Source of the DNA: Thermococcus sp. JdFR-02
Lineage (GTDB): Archaea; Methanobacteriota_B; Thermococci; Thermococcales; Thermococcaceae
Assembly (NCBI GenBank): GCA_002009975.1
Contig: MTLP01000012.1
Location: 161,698 to 225,697, forward strand
Direction: 5' to 3'
DNA: 64,000 nucleotides
Shown here: piece by piece, positions 43,047-53,261 of the stretch
Numbering within the stretch: position 1 is the stretch's first letter
Layout: each line of letters opens with the position of its first letter
Program-made: the position numbers and the translations under genes
The notes under the pieces: model-generated
What the model saw: only the letters and a program-made list of their open reading frames with translations
Databases searched by the model: none
What the model was told of the DNA's origin: nothing

Positions 43047-43066
43047 TTGTTCTATTTGTAGAACAA
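43047..43066. promoter_or_regulatory. Palindromic operator upstream of the ECF S-component gene
   Basis: TTGTTCTA, four bases, TAGAACAA form a perfect 8-bp inverted repeat ending three bases before the TTTATAAA box (43070-43077). GAACAAATTTTT from its right arm recurs exactly at 43084-43095, downstream of the box. This arrangement brackets the promoter and suggests repression, possibly by a vitamin-responsive factor. Confidence 0.62.
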
Positions 43067-43109
43067 ATTTTTATAAATTATGGAACAAATTTTTGGGGTG
43101 GTGGTAAAG

Positions 43110-43697
43110 ATGAAGGCAAGGGAAGTTGCTTTAATCGGACTGTTGCTTTCACTTTCTCTGGTTTTGCAAATATCTCCTTTAAAAGTTCCGACACAGTGGG
43201 GAATGAGCATCGACTTAGTTGCAATTCCAATAGTGATAATCTATCTTATCTTGGGCTTTTGGGGTTCTTTAATAGCTTTAATCTTGCTCTTTGTTGGACT
43301 AAGCATTGTTGCAAGTTCATCTTGGCTTGGGGCAAGCATGAAGTTCTTTGCAACTTTAAGTGTCTTGTTAGGCTTGGAAATTGCAAAAAGGGTCACAAAA
43401 TTTGATATAACCAAGCATACAGAAAAAGAATTGATAGTTTTTATACTTTTGGCTTACATTGTAGGTATTGCCATTAGAGTTCCTTTAATGACAGCAATGA
43501 ACTATTACTACGCTCTACCAATTTGGCTTGGCATACCAAGGGAGCAAGTTATTCCAAAAATTGAAGAATGGTTTCATATGCCCTTTTGGTTAGTAATTGG
43601 AATTCCAAATGCAATTCAAAGTGCAGTTGACGTTGTTGGTGGAGTTTTAATTAGCCTGCCAGTTTTAAAGGCGTTACCTCACATTTTCAAGTCTTAA
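43110..43697 (+). CDS. ECF transporter S-component, riboflavin-transporter-like
   Basis: A protein of about 195 residues with six predicted helices. It begins KAREVALIGLLLSLSLVLQ, followed by SIDLVAIPIVIIYLILGFWG and SLIALILLFVGLSIVA, an arrangement of RibU-like S-components; the binding subunits of energy-coupling-factor vitamin importers. No ECF ATPase or T-component is nearby, so it would share a general module elsewhere. The vitamin is not certain. GGTGGTGGT precedes the ATG. Confidence 0.75.
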   Translation: MKAREVALIGLLLSLSLVLQISPLKVPTQWGMSIDLVAIPIVIIYLILGFWGSLIALILLFVGLSIVASSSWLGASMKFFATLSVLLGLEIAKRVTKFDITKHTEKELIVFILLAYIVGIAIRVPLMTAMNYYYALPIWLGIPREQVIPKIEEWFHMPFWLVIGIPNAIQSAVDVVGGVLISLPVLKALPHIFKS

Positions 43698-43713
43698 TTC
43701 TGCTTTATTCATT

Positions 43714-45288
43714 TTAGCTAATTTTTTCTGGCCTTAAGCCTCTGTCAATTAAATATTGATTCCATTTTTTAGCATATTCTAAGAAATATTCATCTCCAGT
43801 TTTTTCATAGAGCCATTTTAAAAGCTGGATGTGTAATCTATGATAACCTTCACTTGCTTTTCCATGAATGTTTGAATATTTGCTCCAATCTCCAGTATCA
43901 AAGATTGGTAAAGCTTTTTTAGTGCTCTCGACGCCATCTTGGAACAAATTCCAAGCATATTTATCTCCTGTTACTTCCCAATAATAGTAGATGCCCTGTA
44001 GAGCTATTATATGACCATTCAAAACAAGTTCGTTTGGATTGTAGTTATATTCGAGATACCAAGAACCGTACTTTGTTTTTGAAACAAAGCCGTTGTTGTC
44101 TAATGGAAGTTTAAAAGAATTTATTAAGAGTTTTGCTATCTCCAAGTAGGTTTTGTTTCCAGTTATCTGGTATGCTTTTGCATAAAGTCCAGCCCCCATT
44201 CCTTGAGCATAACCAGAAACCCATGGGATTGAGGAGTTCTCAAAATGAAAATAATTCAAAAACAAAGCATATTTTGTTCCGTTGAAGTCTCCATAGTGGA
44301 TGTACTCTTTTAGCTCATCAAGAATTTGAAGTGCTTTTCTATTTTTACCTCTTTGGAAATAAAGCTCTGCCCAGTGTATGCTTGTGACTGGATATAAATT
44401 AAATCCTCTTCCCTTATAATAAATAAAGGGCAGCTCGCTCTTAAACTCGTCATCTATTAAAAAGGTCGAATAATAAGGAGAACTCTCTGAGAAAAGTATT
44501 GGATAGAAGTCTTTCTTTGGAGATGTATAGTAGGAGTAGTAAGCGTTGTTAGCCTTTAAAGTCATGAGTAAAGCTTTAAAGTCGGTTTCATCTAGATCTT
44601 TCCATCTTCCAAGCTCTGCAAAGGCTCTCACAATGTAAAAAGAGTCTCTATAGGACTGTAAGTAATCATAGTTGCCGGTATCTTTGTACTCTTTTAGGAG
44701 CTTTACTCTAACTTCGTGATTTTTAGCCAACTCCCTCTCAAGAGCTTTATACATGCTATCACTTACTCTCATTGCTCTAAGTAAGAGGACAACTTCATTA
44801 TCTAAAAAAACAGCATTTGGAACGTCCTTTCCAACCACACCGGATTTCTCACTTATTTTAATCCTAAAGCTTTCTTCTTCTTTGTATATCTCAAGGTTTA
44901 TCAGCAATTTATCACCTTCTACATCAAAGCTTTTAAACAGGAACTCCCTGACCTTTATTTTCCTGTCATATTGGTTAACTATTTCACCTTCAATAGCAAA
45001 ACTGATGCTCTTCTTTCCACTTTGAACATTTTTAATTTCGCCAATTTTTATGGGTATCCCAAATTCTTCTATCGTTTGGTTGATGACTTCTACTTCGTTT
45101 TCCCCTAATTTTAGCTCGGCGATTCTAAACTTCAACTCTTTAATCTCAAAAATCGCATTTTTTTCCTCGATTCTAAAATAGATTTCAAGTGATGCGACTT
45201 TTTGAGAATTGAGTTGATTAGAGTGGGACACACACCCGGAGAAGATAACAACGATTGTTAAAATACTAATTATCTTTACCCATTTCAT
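43714..45288 (-). CDS. Lipoprotein with D-glucuronyl C5-epimerase-type domain
   Basis: About 524 residues. A signal peptide ends in a lipobox (IFSGC, Cys19), so it is probably lipid-anchored outside the membrane. Residues 30-170 are beta-rich. Residues 220-520 resemble the C-terminal (alpha/alpha)6 domain of D-glucuronyl C5-epimerases: ALFLNYFHFENSSIPWVSGY in outline, AQGMGAGLYAKAYQITG, LEYNYNPNELVLNGHIIAL and GYHRLHIQLLKWLYEKTG. It may act on a uronic-acid polymer or surface glycan. GGGGAGTAGT fixes the ATG. It follows pyrI by about 44 bp. Confidence 0.8.
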   Translation of the reverse strand: MKWVKIISILTIVVIFSGCVSHSNQLNSQKVASLEIYFRIEEKNAIFEIKELKFRIAELKLGENEVEVINQTIEEFGIPIKIGEIKNVQSGKKSISFAIEGEIVNQYDRKIKVREFLFKSFDVEGDKLLINLEIYKEEESFRIKISEKSGVVGKDVPNAVFLDNEVVLLLRAMRVSDSMYKALERELAKNHEVRVKLLKEYKDTGNYDYLQSYRDSFYIVRAFAELGRWKDLDETDFKALLMTLKANNAYYSYYTSPKKDFYPILFSESSPYYSTFLIDDEFKSELPFIYYKGRGFNLYPVTSIHWAELYFQRGKNRKALQILDELKEYIHYGDFNGTKYALFLNYFHFENSSIPWVSGYAQGMGAGLYAKAYQITGNKTYLEIAKLLINSFKLPLDNNGFVSKTKYGSWYLEYNYNPNELVLNGHIIALQGIYYYWEVTGDKYAWNLFQDGVESTKKALPIFDTGDWSKYSNIHGKASEGYHRLHIQLLKWLYEKTGDEYFLEYAKKWNQYLIDRGLRPEKIS

Positions 45289-45332
45289 ACTACTCCCCAT
45301 AGAAAAATTGGAGAAGAGAATATAAACTTTTC

Positions 45333-46744
<1,412 letters not shown>

Positions 46745-46773
46745 TTAAGTCTTTTTTAACAAAAATATGTTGA

Positions 46774-47526
46774 TCATCCAAATAGGCTGTCGAGTAGCAT
46801 CATAACTATGAATCCCCAGATTAGACCGAAGGTTGCCCTTCTCTCATGACCATGCATATGGCTCTCTGGAATAATCTCTTCACTTATAACGAATATCATA
46901 GCCCCAGCAGCAAAGGCTAAGCCATAGGGTAAAATATTCTTCGATGTAGTGGTTAATAATAGCCCGATTATCCCAGCAATAGGCTCAACTAATCCTGTTA
47001 ATGTTGCATAAGCAAAAGCTCTTCTTTTTGAGTAGCCTTGAATTAGTAAGGGTAAAGCAACTGCAAGACCCTCTGGCATGTTTTGAAGCCCAATGCCAAT
47101 TGCCAATGCCATTGCTTTTCCTATTTGTTCGCTTCCAAAGGCTATACCTACGCTTAATCCCTCTGGAAGGTTGTGAATTGTAACTGCTAAAATGAAAAGC
47201 CAAATCTTTCTTAATGCTTTCTTTTTCTCTATTGGACCTTCATAACCTTTAATAAAATGTATATGTGGGGTAAATTTCTCAACTAACTCGAATATGTAAG
47301 CACCAGCCAGAAATCCAATTAGTGTAGCCCAAATTCCTCCTATCTCTATTCCGGGTAGCAGTAAACTAAAAAAACTCGCAGCAAGCATTATTCCAGCTGA
47401 AAACCCCATAGACACATCTATTGTTTTTTGAGAAACTCTTTTAACGATGAATATTGGCAGTGCACCTACTCCAGTAGCTAATCCAGCACCCAAACTTGCT
47501 ATTATTCCAATTGCAATAATGTCCAT
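46774..47526 (-). CDS. ZIP family divalent metal transporter
   Basis: A 250-residue protein with eight predicted helices. The metal-binding helices carry TIHNLPEGLSVGIAFG (helix 4) and GIGLQNMPEGLAVALPL (helix 5), and IFVISEEIIPESHMHGHE near the end is typical of ZupT/GufA-type members. It moves Zn2+, Fe2+ or Mn2+. AGGGGAATC supports the ATG chosen over an upstream TTG-type extension. It is divergent from thiR with a short intergenic gap. Confidence 0.9.
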   Translation of the reverse strand: MDIIAIGIIASLGAGLATGVGALPIFIVKRVSQKTIDVSMGFSAGIMLAASFFSLLLPGIEIGGIWATLIGFLAGAYIFELVEKFTPHIHFIKGYEGPIEKKKALRKIWLFILAVTIHNLPEGLSVGIAFGSEQIGKAMALAIGIGLQNMPEGLAVALPLLIQGYSKRRAFAYATLTGLVEPIAGIIGLLLTTTSKNILPYGLAFAAGAMIFVISEEIIPESHMHGHERRATFGLIWGFIVMMLLDSLFG

Positions 47527-47617
47527 TTTAGATTCCCCTAAAAATTTTAGATTAATATTATAAAAGACTTGCGCTAAATTTATAACCAAGTTTTAAGACT
47601 TTATAAAGGGGATTGAA

Positions 47618-48535
47618 ATGAAGACACCATGCGTATTTTGGGTTGAGGAGATACTTCCAGCATTGCGAGCAAAAGTTGCGAAGTATCTCTATGAAAGCGG
47701 TTTTACACAAGTTAAGATTTCTGAGTATTTAGGAATAACTCAAGCCATGGTTAGTAAATATTTGAGCGGAAAGTACAAATCCCTTGATAAAGAACTTGAA
47801 GAAAAAATTGATGAAATAGCTAAAGAAATTGCGAGAATGATAACATATGGAGCCAGCACAGAGGAGATTATAAAGGCTACATATAGAAAATTCTTCGAGC
47901 TATTCGAGAGCGGATTTTTGTGCAAGTATTATATCAAGTATGCTGGTTTAAAAGACGAGAGTGTTTGCTATGAGATATTTAAGCTTGCCCAGCAGACATC
48001 AAAAAGCGAGGTTCTTGAAAATTTAAATCTGGCTTTAAGCGAACTTTTAAAAGATGAAAGATTCTTAGAGCTAATTCCTGAAATAAGGAGCAATATTGCC
48101 TACTCTTTGCCAAATCCAAGAGATATAGGTGATGTTGCAGCTATTCCCGGAAGGATCACTAAGGTCAAAGGAAAAGCTTTTGCTTTACCTCCAGAGTTTG
48201 GAGTTAGCCAGCACATAGCAAAGATTTTGGTAGGGCTTTCTAAGTTTGCTCCAGAAGTTAGGAGTGTTATCAATATAAAGTTTGATGAAAGTATCGAAAA
48301 GGCTTTGAGAGAGGCTAACTTTCTTGTAGAGGAGATAAAGGAGAAGGAGAGGGATGAGGAAAAGACTGTAGAGATTATAGTTGAAAAGTTTGCCAAATTC
48401 TATGAAAAAGAGGGAAAACCATTAGATGCTGTAGTTGATAGGGGAGCGTTCGGTATAGAACCATGTGTCTACATCTTTGGTAAGAACCCCTTGGAAGTTG
48501 TTGAAAAAATTAAAAAGCTGGAGAGCTATTTATGA
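47618..48535 (+). CDS. thiR: ThiR-type regulator: helix-turn-helix plus ThiN domain
   Basis: A 305-residue protein. Residues 15-60 form an XRE-like helix-turn-helix (VAKYLYESGFTQVKISEYLG, TQAMVSKYLSGKYK). After a helical linker, residues 160-303 form a ThiN (thiamine-phosphate synthase-like) domain: NPRDIGDVAAIPGRITKVKG, GVSQHIAKILVGLSKF and AVVDRGAFGIEPCVYIFGKN. This fusion is the archaeal thiamine regulator ThiR, in which ThiN senses thiamine phosphate. It heads an operon with a VanZ-like gene and yjbQ, overlapping by four and 14 bases. Confidence 0.88.
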   Translation: MKTPCVFWVEEILPALRAKVAKYLYESGFTQVKISEYLGITQAMVSKYLSGKYKSLDKELEEKIDEIAKEIARMITYGASTEEIIKATYRKFFELFESGFLCKYYIKYAGLKDESVCYEIFKLAQQTSKSEVLENLNLALSELLKDERFLELIPEIRSNIAYSLPNPRDIGDVAAIPGRITKVKGKAFALPPEFGVSQHIAKILVGLSKFAPEVRSVINIKFDESIEKALREANFLVEEIKEKERDEEKTVEIIVEKFAKFYEKEGKPLDAVVDRGAFGIEPCVYIFGKNPLEVVEKIKKLESYL

Positions 48536-48840
48536 GCAGAAAACTGAAAGAGAGAGCATTGTTTCTTTATATTTTGTTTTTGTTTTATTTGAATTTAACT
48601 CCAGTGATTCCATCTGCTCCGGTGTCTAATGGTGATAAGATAGCCCATTTCGCAGAATTCTACATATTGAGCTTTTTAGGAAGGGAAAAAGTTAGATACT
48701 TGGTTATTTTGCCAATTTTACTTGAATTTCTTCAGCTTTTTATTCCTGGGAGAAACTTTTCAATCTTTGATATGTTAGCAAACTTAATAGGATTTAGCGC
48801 TGGAATACTGGTTTGGAGGTGGCTCTATGAAGGTAGTTAG
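48532..48840 (+). CDS. VanZ-like membrane protein
   Basis: A 102-residue VanZ-like protein with three to four helices. Diagnostic parts are DKIAHFAEFYILSFLG (about residue 35) and LEFLQLFIPGRNFSIFDMLA, then ANLIGFSAGILVWRW. VanZ-family proteins have no settled function. It lies inside the thiR-yjbQ operon, starting in the thiR stop (ATGA) and ending 14 bp into yjbQ. A role in thiamine metabolism is suggested only by position. Confidence 0.85.
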   Translation: MSRKLKERALFLYILFLFYLNLTPVIPSAPVSNGDKIAHFAEFYILSFLGREKVRYLVILPILLEFLQLFIPGRNFSIFDMLANLIGFSAGILVWRWLYEGS

Positions 48841-49240
48841 CAAAGAGCTTTACCTTAGCACTGGTGGAGAAATAGACCTAGTTGACATTACATACGAGGT
48901 TGAGAGTGTTGTTAGAGAAAGTGGAATAAAAGACGGTCAAGTCTTAGTTTTTGTTCCAGGAGCAACTGGGGCTGTTGTAACGATAGAAAATGAAAGGGGT
49001 CTTTTAGAGGACTTTAAGAAAATGATTGCAAAGCTAATTCCAAGAGGACAGAACTATAGGCATGATTTAATTGATAATAACGCTCATTCTCATTTAAGAG
49101 CAAGCCTTTTGGGACCATCCTTGGTTTTTCCAGTGGTTAATGGAAGACTCGTGAGGGGAACATGGCAGCAGATTTTCTTTGTTGAACTTGACGTTAGACC
49201 AAGAAGGAGAAGAATAATTGTGCAGGTAAGCGGTGTATAG
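48827..49240 (+). CDS. YjbQ/UPF0047 protein (secondary thiamine-phosphate synthase type)
   Basis: A 137-residue YjbQ-family protein. Signatures are GQVLVFVPGATGAVVTIEN, then LIDNNAHSHLRASLLGPS, with the conserved His pair, and GTWQQIFFVELDVRPRRR at the end. The E. coli homologue has weak thiamine-phosphate synthase activity. Co-localisation with thiR supports a real role in thiamine phosphate metabolism here. GGTGG before the ATG lies inside the vanZ-like gene. Confidence 0.92.
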   Translation: MKVVSKELYLSTGGEIDLVDITYEVESVVRESGIKDGQVLVFVPGATGAVVTIENERGLLEDFKKMIAKLIPRGQNYRHDLIDNNAHSHLRASLLGPSLVFPVVNGRLVRGTWQQIFFVELDVRPRRRRIIVQVSGV

Positions 49241-49244
49241 AGAA

Positions 49245-49898
49245 TCAAAGCTTTATTTTTATTCCATCCAGCTCTTTGCTTATGGACTTTAAGATTGAAA
49301 GATTGTAATGTTTTCCTTCTTTTACCACCCTAATTACTGTGGTTGCAAGCTCTTCAATGAGAGGTAGCACGTAGGGTTTGCTCTTGCCTAAGACATCTAT
49401 GTTGATAAAATAGATGGCTATCCTCTCTTTATGTCCAACCCACGAAAGGATGGTATTTGCGGTAGCAAGGGTTTCTCTCTTAGTCTCAGCAATTGTAAAA
49501 ATTTTTTCTATTCCCAAAACTGGATTAATTACAACTCTCTCCTTTTCTTTAAAATATGGTTCTGCTATCTCTTTATATTGTCTTTCTTGAACTGTTGCTT
49601 CTTTTACTTCAATACGACCAAGAATATTGCCAACTTCCAACCTTCCTCCTATTTTTATGACATCAACATTCTCCAGAATACTAACATCCAAATCAGCTAG
49701 CTCCATTTGTGTTTTATACAAATATAATGTGTCCAAAAAGTCGTCTACAAGTACTGGATATCCCTTTTCCTTTGCCCATCTTATTATGTGGTAAACTCCC
49801 AAATACGGGACTCCATGTGAGTCATATTCAACCAGCACAGTTTCTCCAGCTTTAATATTATTCCAAATGTGAGACATTATCGAGTTACTGCATATCAT
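49245..49898 (-). CDS. DUF257 family protein
   Basis: About 217 residues, paralogous to the gene at 8212: GETVLVEYDSHGVPYLGVY, DDFLDTLYLYKTQ, VIKIGGRLEVGNILG, VINPVLGIEKIF and LIEELATTVIRVV all correspond. No nucleotide-binding or catalytic motif is visible. GGAGAT precedes the ATG used; further in-frame starts lie about nine codons on either side. It is convergent with yjbQ, four bases apart. The function is unknown. Confidence 0.8.
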   Translation of the reverse strand: MICSNSIMSHIWNNIKAGETVLVEYDSHGVPYLGVYHIIRWAKEKGYPVLVDDFLDTLYLYKTQMELADLDVSILENVDVIKIGGRLEVGNILGRIEVKEATVQERQYKEIAEPYFKEKERVVINPVLGIEKIFTIAETKRETLATANTILSWVGHKERIAIYFINIDVLGKSKPYVLPLIEELATTVIRVVKEGKHYNLSILKSISKELDGIKIKL

Positions 49899-50028
49899 TA
49901 TAAATCTCCTCTGCATAACTATCAATTATTCGCTTTTAAGATTTTTGATAATTGTACTTTAGTGAACTCTTATTATCATGAATGCATGTAATTTAGGAAC
50001 CTTGTTGATATTTTATCATTGAGTTTTC

Positions 50029-50787
50029 CTAAATACTCAAGTGCATAAAGTCTCTTGCTATGATGTATCCATAATCCCTGACCTTATCTTCAAGTTCCTC
50101 GTGGGTGTAATTGCTGTGGCTTATATGGGTGAAAACAGTTTTCTTAGCATTAACAAGCTGAGCAAATTTTATAGCATCATCAACACCTAAATGCGTCTTT
50201 GGAATGCTGTACTTATGAGTCATTTCACATATTAACAAATTAGCCCCCTCTATTTCGTCTATCAGCTCTTTATTCTCTAAAATCTCTGGACCAGTATCTC
50301 CAGTTATCACTATTTTTCTCTTTTCAATTTCCAAAATAAACCCTCCAGCTATATCTATGGGGTTGTGGATTACTTGAAAATGCTTTACTTTAAAAATCCC
50401 GAAGTTGTACCATTTTCCAAAGTTTAATGGAACATATTTCCACTTTCTTTCTCCTAAGAAAAGCTCTTGTAGATGTTTTGCAACTTCTAGGGCTTTTTCA
50501 TGAGAATAAAATGTAATTTCTTTAAATATCTGCAAATCTGGGAGACCAAATACGTGATCAAAGTGTGCGTGAGTTATGAAAACCTTCCCAATTCTGAGGT
50601 TCAGATGTTCCAGATGATAGTGTAGATCTGGACTGGGGTCAATCAAAGCTCCAATTTGAGGGATGTATAAAGAAAATCGAGTTCTTTTATATTGGGGATA
50701 TTTCCTTGCCCTAATGCAGTTTTCACAGCTGCACAAAGGCTTTGGAGTTCCACTATAGGAGCCAGAACCTAAAATTATAATCCTCAC
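50029..50787 (-). CDS. Metallo-beta-lactamase fold hydrolase, PhnP-like
   Basis: About 252 residues. The metal site is THAHFDH (His73, His75, Asp77, His78), with further ligands in GDTG and THISHSNY. A cysteine cluster near the N-terminus (CSCENC, residues 19-24) resembles the structural zinc site of PhnP phosphodiesterases. It probably cleaves a small phosphodiester. GGGTGGTGTG precedes the GTG start, which overlaps the stop of the upstream metallopeptidase gene by one base, so the pair is translationally coupled. Confidence 0.86.
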   Translation of the reverse strand: MRIIILGSGSYSGTPKPLCSCENCIRARKYPQYKRTRFSLYIPQIGALIDPSPDLHYHLEHLNLRIGKVFITHAHFDHVFGLPDLQIFKEITFYSHEKALEVAKHLQELFLGERKWKYVPLNFGKWYNFGIFKVKHFQVIHNPIDIAGGFILEIEKRKIVITGDTGPEILENKELIDEIEGANLLICEMTHKYSIPKTHLGVDDAIKFAQLVNAKKTVFTHISHSNYTHEELEDKVRDYGYIIARDFMHLSI

Positions 50788-51452
50788 TACACACCACCCA
50801 TTAGCTTTTTCCAATATTCATTGTTATTAACTATAATCCACCATTTTCTAAGTTCCTTTCTTTTTTCCTTGTAGTCTGGATGAAATTTCTCAACAACTCT
50901 CCAAAAATCTTTGCTATGATTAAGCTCAATGAGATGGGCTAGCTCATGAGTGACAACGTAATCAATTAGTTCATCTGGTAAAGCTACTAAAGCTAAATTT
51001 AGAGCTAAATTTCCCTTTGAAGAACAACTCCCCCACTTGTTTTTGTGCTTTCTTATAAAGATCTTTTTTGGAGTCTTTCCAATTTTGGTGGTTCTTTCCT
51101 TGATTATTTTTCCAACTTTGTTCCTTAACTCTTTTTTGAGAAATCTTTCAAGGTTTTTAAGTGTAGAGACGAAGATTGTGTTCCCAACTATTTCTGTCCT
51201 TTTCCCCTCTTCAACTTTGTAGAACTTACCAAAAACAGGGAATCCGATATTTGCGTTCCTTTTATGCTTATCAATTTCCTCTAATCTCTTTAAAATCCAA
51301 TCTGATTTTAGTCTTAAAACATTCTCAACGTTCTTTCTTGGTGCCACAATCCTTAAAATTCCCTCGGGAAGTACATAGATTCTAACATATTTAACTGGTC
51401 TAATCACGACTTCATACTTTATGCTTCTTCCGTTTAGAGTAACTTCATTCAT
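50787..51452 (-). CDS. YgjP-like (DUF45) metallopeptidase
   Basis: A 221-residue zinc peptidase-like protein. The active-site motif is VTHELAHLIELNHS (His169, Glu170, His173, third ligand His179) followed by KDFWRVVEKFHPDYKE. The upstream KNKWGSCSSKGNLALNLAL is the signature of the YgjP/DUF45 family. The N-terminal 60 residues are beta-rich. The substrate is unknown. It lies one base ahead of the PhnP-like gene in the same operon. Confidence 0.9.
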   Translation of the reverse strand: MNEVTLNGRSIKYEVVIRPVKYVRIYVLPEGILRIVAPRKNVENVLRLKSDWILKRLEEIDKHKRNANIGFPVFGKFYKVEEGKRTEIVGNTIFVSTLKNLERFLKKELRNKVGKIIKERTTKIGKTPKKIFIRKHKNKWGSCSSKGNLALNLALVALPDELIDYVVTHELAHLIELNHSKDFWRVVEKFHPDYKEKRKELRKWWIIVNNNEYWKKLMGGV

Positions 51453-51516
51453 AAAATTATTTTATTGTGAGACAAATTTATAAGCTTAGTTGATATTGGA
51501 GCAAGATAGCCAACAG

Positions 51517-52554
51517 TTACTCCCACAGTAGATTTTTTATTAAGGGACGAAGTTTTGGATGAACATATTCTCCGTTCTCAATAATTTTTATTCCATCTCC
51601 AATTACTGTTGGATTTAGGCAGATTCCATCTGTATGGCTTTTTGCTGAACCTACTTTTCCTTTAAAGCTTTTTGCTTGGTTTCCTAAACCCCATTCCACT
51701 GCGCCCCACACTCTTTCGTCTTCTAAAATATTTCCAGTGAGCTTTGCTCCAGGATTGCATCCGTAAGAAATGTGGGCTATTCTAAACATGTTTGGATCAT
51801 TAAAACCTTTTAACCATCTTTCAAATATCTTTGCCTCTATTCCTCCTTCTATTCTCGTAATGGTTCCCTCTTCGATCTCTAATATAATTGGTTCTTTTAA
51901 TATTCCTAACTCTTGCGGGGGCCACACAGAGCCATCAAAAACTATCGTCCCGTTTATGGTTTCTTCTATTGGTGCCCAGTCAACTTGTCCAATAAGCATA
52001 TAGTCTCCAGGTCCTTGGACATCCCCTTCAGTAAAAACAGGTCTTCTTAGGTCGTTTTCAAATTCAACATCTGTTCCTGCAGGAGTTGTAATTCTCATTT
52101 TCCTTGTATTTCTTGTAATTTCTGCTAAAATTTTTTGGAATTTGAGTAGTTGGGGAATATTTACCATTCCTATGGTTCTCACAATCATATCACTTGTCAT
52201 TCCAACTAAACAGATATAACGAACAGTTCCTTGAGCCATTACGCTGTCCCAAGGTGTAGAATAAAGAAGCCAACTCTTATTGAATTCTATCCACACGTCT
52301 GCATTTTTCAAAGCAGCCTCTAAAGGTTTTAGGGGTAAGTAAGGATCAGCAGCTTTTCCAACATGAGGAGGCATTGAGTACCAAAGAACTAGAGGTTTTG
52401 CTTTTAAAATCTTAACAGCTTTTGCGGTTGCTTCAACTACATGCCAATCACTTCCAGTATCTGCAGTTATGACTACATTTTCATTCTCTTTAATTTTTAG
52501 AATATCTTTTGCTAGCTTATATGCTGCTTCTTGGACTTCTAGTGAGAGATTCAT
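51517..52554 (-). CDS. M29 aminopeptidase / NicX-type metalloenzyme
   Basis: A 345-residue protein of the aminopeptidase T (M29) and 2,5-dihydroxypyridine dioxygenase (NicX) group. Recognisable parts are VVITADTGSDWHVVEA near residue 28, RKMRITTPAGTDVEFEND, GTIVFDGSVWPPQELG, and ISYGCNPGAKLTGNILEDERVWGAVEWGLG with a closing KSHTDGI metal-site region. The superfamily contains both peptidases and ring-opening enzymes, and I cannot choose between them. It is the last gene of the 12.5-kb racemase/transporter cluster, two bases after a racemase gene. Confidence 0.75.
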   Translation of the reverse strand: MNLSLEVQEAAYKLAKDILKIKENENVVITADTGSDWHVVEATAKAVKILKAKPLVLWYSMPPHVGKAADPYLPLKPLEAALKNADVWIEFNKSWLLYSTPWDSVMAQGTVRYICLVGMTSDMIVRTIGMVNIPQLLKFQKILAEITRNTRKMRITTPAGTDVEFENDLRRPVFTEGDVQGPGDYMLIGQVDWAPIEETINGTIVFDGSVWPPQELGILKEPIILEIEEGTITRIEGGIEAKIFERWLKGFNDPNMFRIAHISYGCNPGAKLTGNILEDERVWGAVEWGLGNQAKSFKGKVGSAKSHTDGICLNPTVIGDGIKIIENGEYVHPKLRPLIKNLLWE

Positions 52555-52556
52555 TT

Positions 52557-53228
52557 TTAATCACCTACTGAGAAAAGGTTTAGCTCTATGATATCTTCTA
52601 ACACTTTAATTGCAGCCCCAACTGGGTCGACTATTGGAACATTGGCTGATTTTTGGAGTTCTTTAGCAAATCCCGCTAATCCAGTGCATCCAAGTATTAC
52701 AGCATTTGCTCCATCTTTAACGACTTTAGCAACTTCCTTTTTAAGAAGTTCAATGGTATAATCTCTATCGTTATTTATTTCAGGAACAGAGAGGCTTATG
52801 CCTTTAATACTTACAACTTTGTTTTCCATCTCATATCTTGCTACTAATTCGTTGAATAATGGTGGTGCTGTCTTAGAAACCGTCACAATACCGATCTTTT
52901 TTCCAATTGTAGAAGCAATTGCTAAAGAGGCTTGACACGGTCCTATTGTTGGTGTTTTAATCAAAGAGCGTATTACCTCAACTCCTGGATCAAGACAACA
53001 ATTCACTATTATTCCGTCATATTTCTCATGAAGTTCTAAGGCTTTCTTTACAACATGTGGAATTACTCCTACTTCTGCCTCTCTCGTCTCAATAGATTCT
53101 GGGCCGTTATCTAAACTAACTACATCAATCTCAGTGTTTGAAGAAGCAAAGCTTTGATAAATCTTTTTATCGGACTCATTCCATTTGTCTGTTCCGACGG
53201 GATTTATAATTAAAATTCGCTTTTTCAT
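52557..53228 (-). CDS. Aspartate/glutamate/hydantoin racemase family protein
   Basis: A 223-residue protein with the HyuE-type signature LDNGPESIETRE. The two catalytic cysteine positions are NCCLDPG (Cys77 or 78) and ILGCTGLAGF (Cys181), as in cofactor-independent racemases of the Asp/Glu superfamily. It would interconvert stereoisomers of a hydantoin or amino acid. GAGGTGG precedes the ATG. It is one of three paralogues in this cluster and lies between the DUF917 and M29-type genes. Confidence 0.85.
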   Translation of the reverse strand: MKKRILIINPVGTDKWNESDKKIYQSFASSNTEIDVVSLDNGPESIETREAEVGVIPHVVKKALELHEKYDGIIVNCCLDPGVEVIRSLIKTPTIGPCQASLAIASTIGKKIGIVTVSKTAPPLFNELVARYEMENKVVSIKGISLSVPEINNDRDYTIELLKKEVAKVVKDGANAVILGCTGLAGFAKELQKSANVPIVDPVGAAIKVLEDIIELNLFSVGD

Positions 53229-53261
53229 AATTCCACCTCGATAATGGTAGAAAAGGAGACG

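Noticed and set aside
51037..51385. Plus-strand frames opposite the YgjP-like gene
   Set aside because: They are antisense shadows of a well-supported metallopeptidase and show Phe/Leu/Ser-rich composition without ribosome sites.
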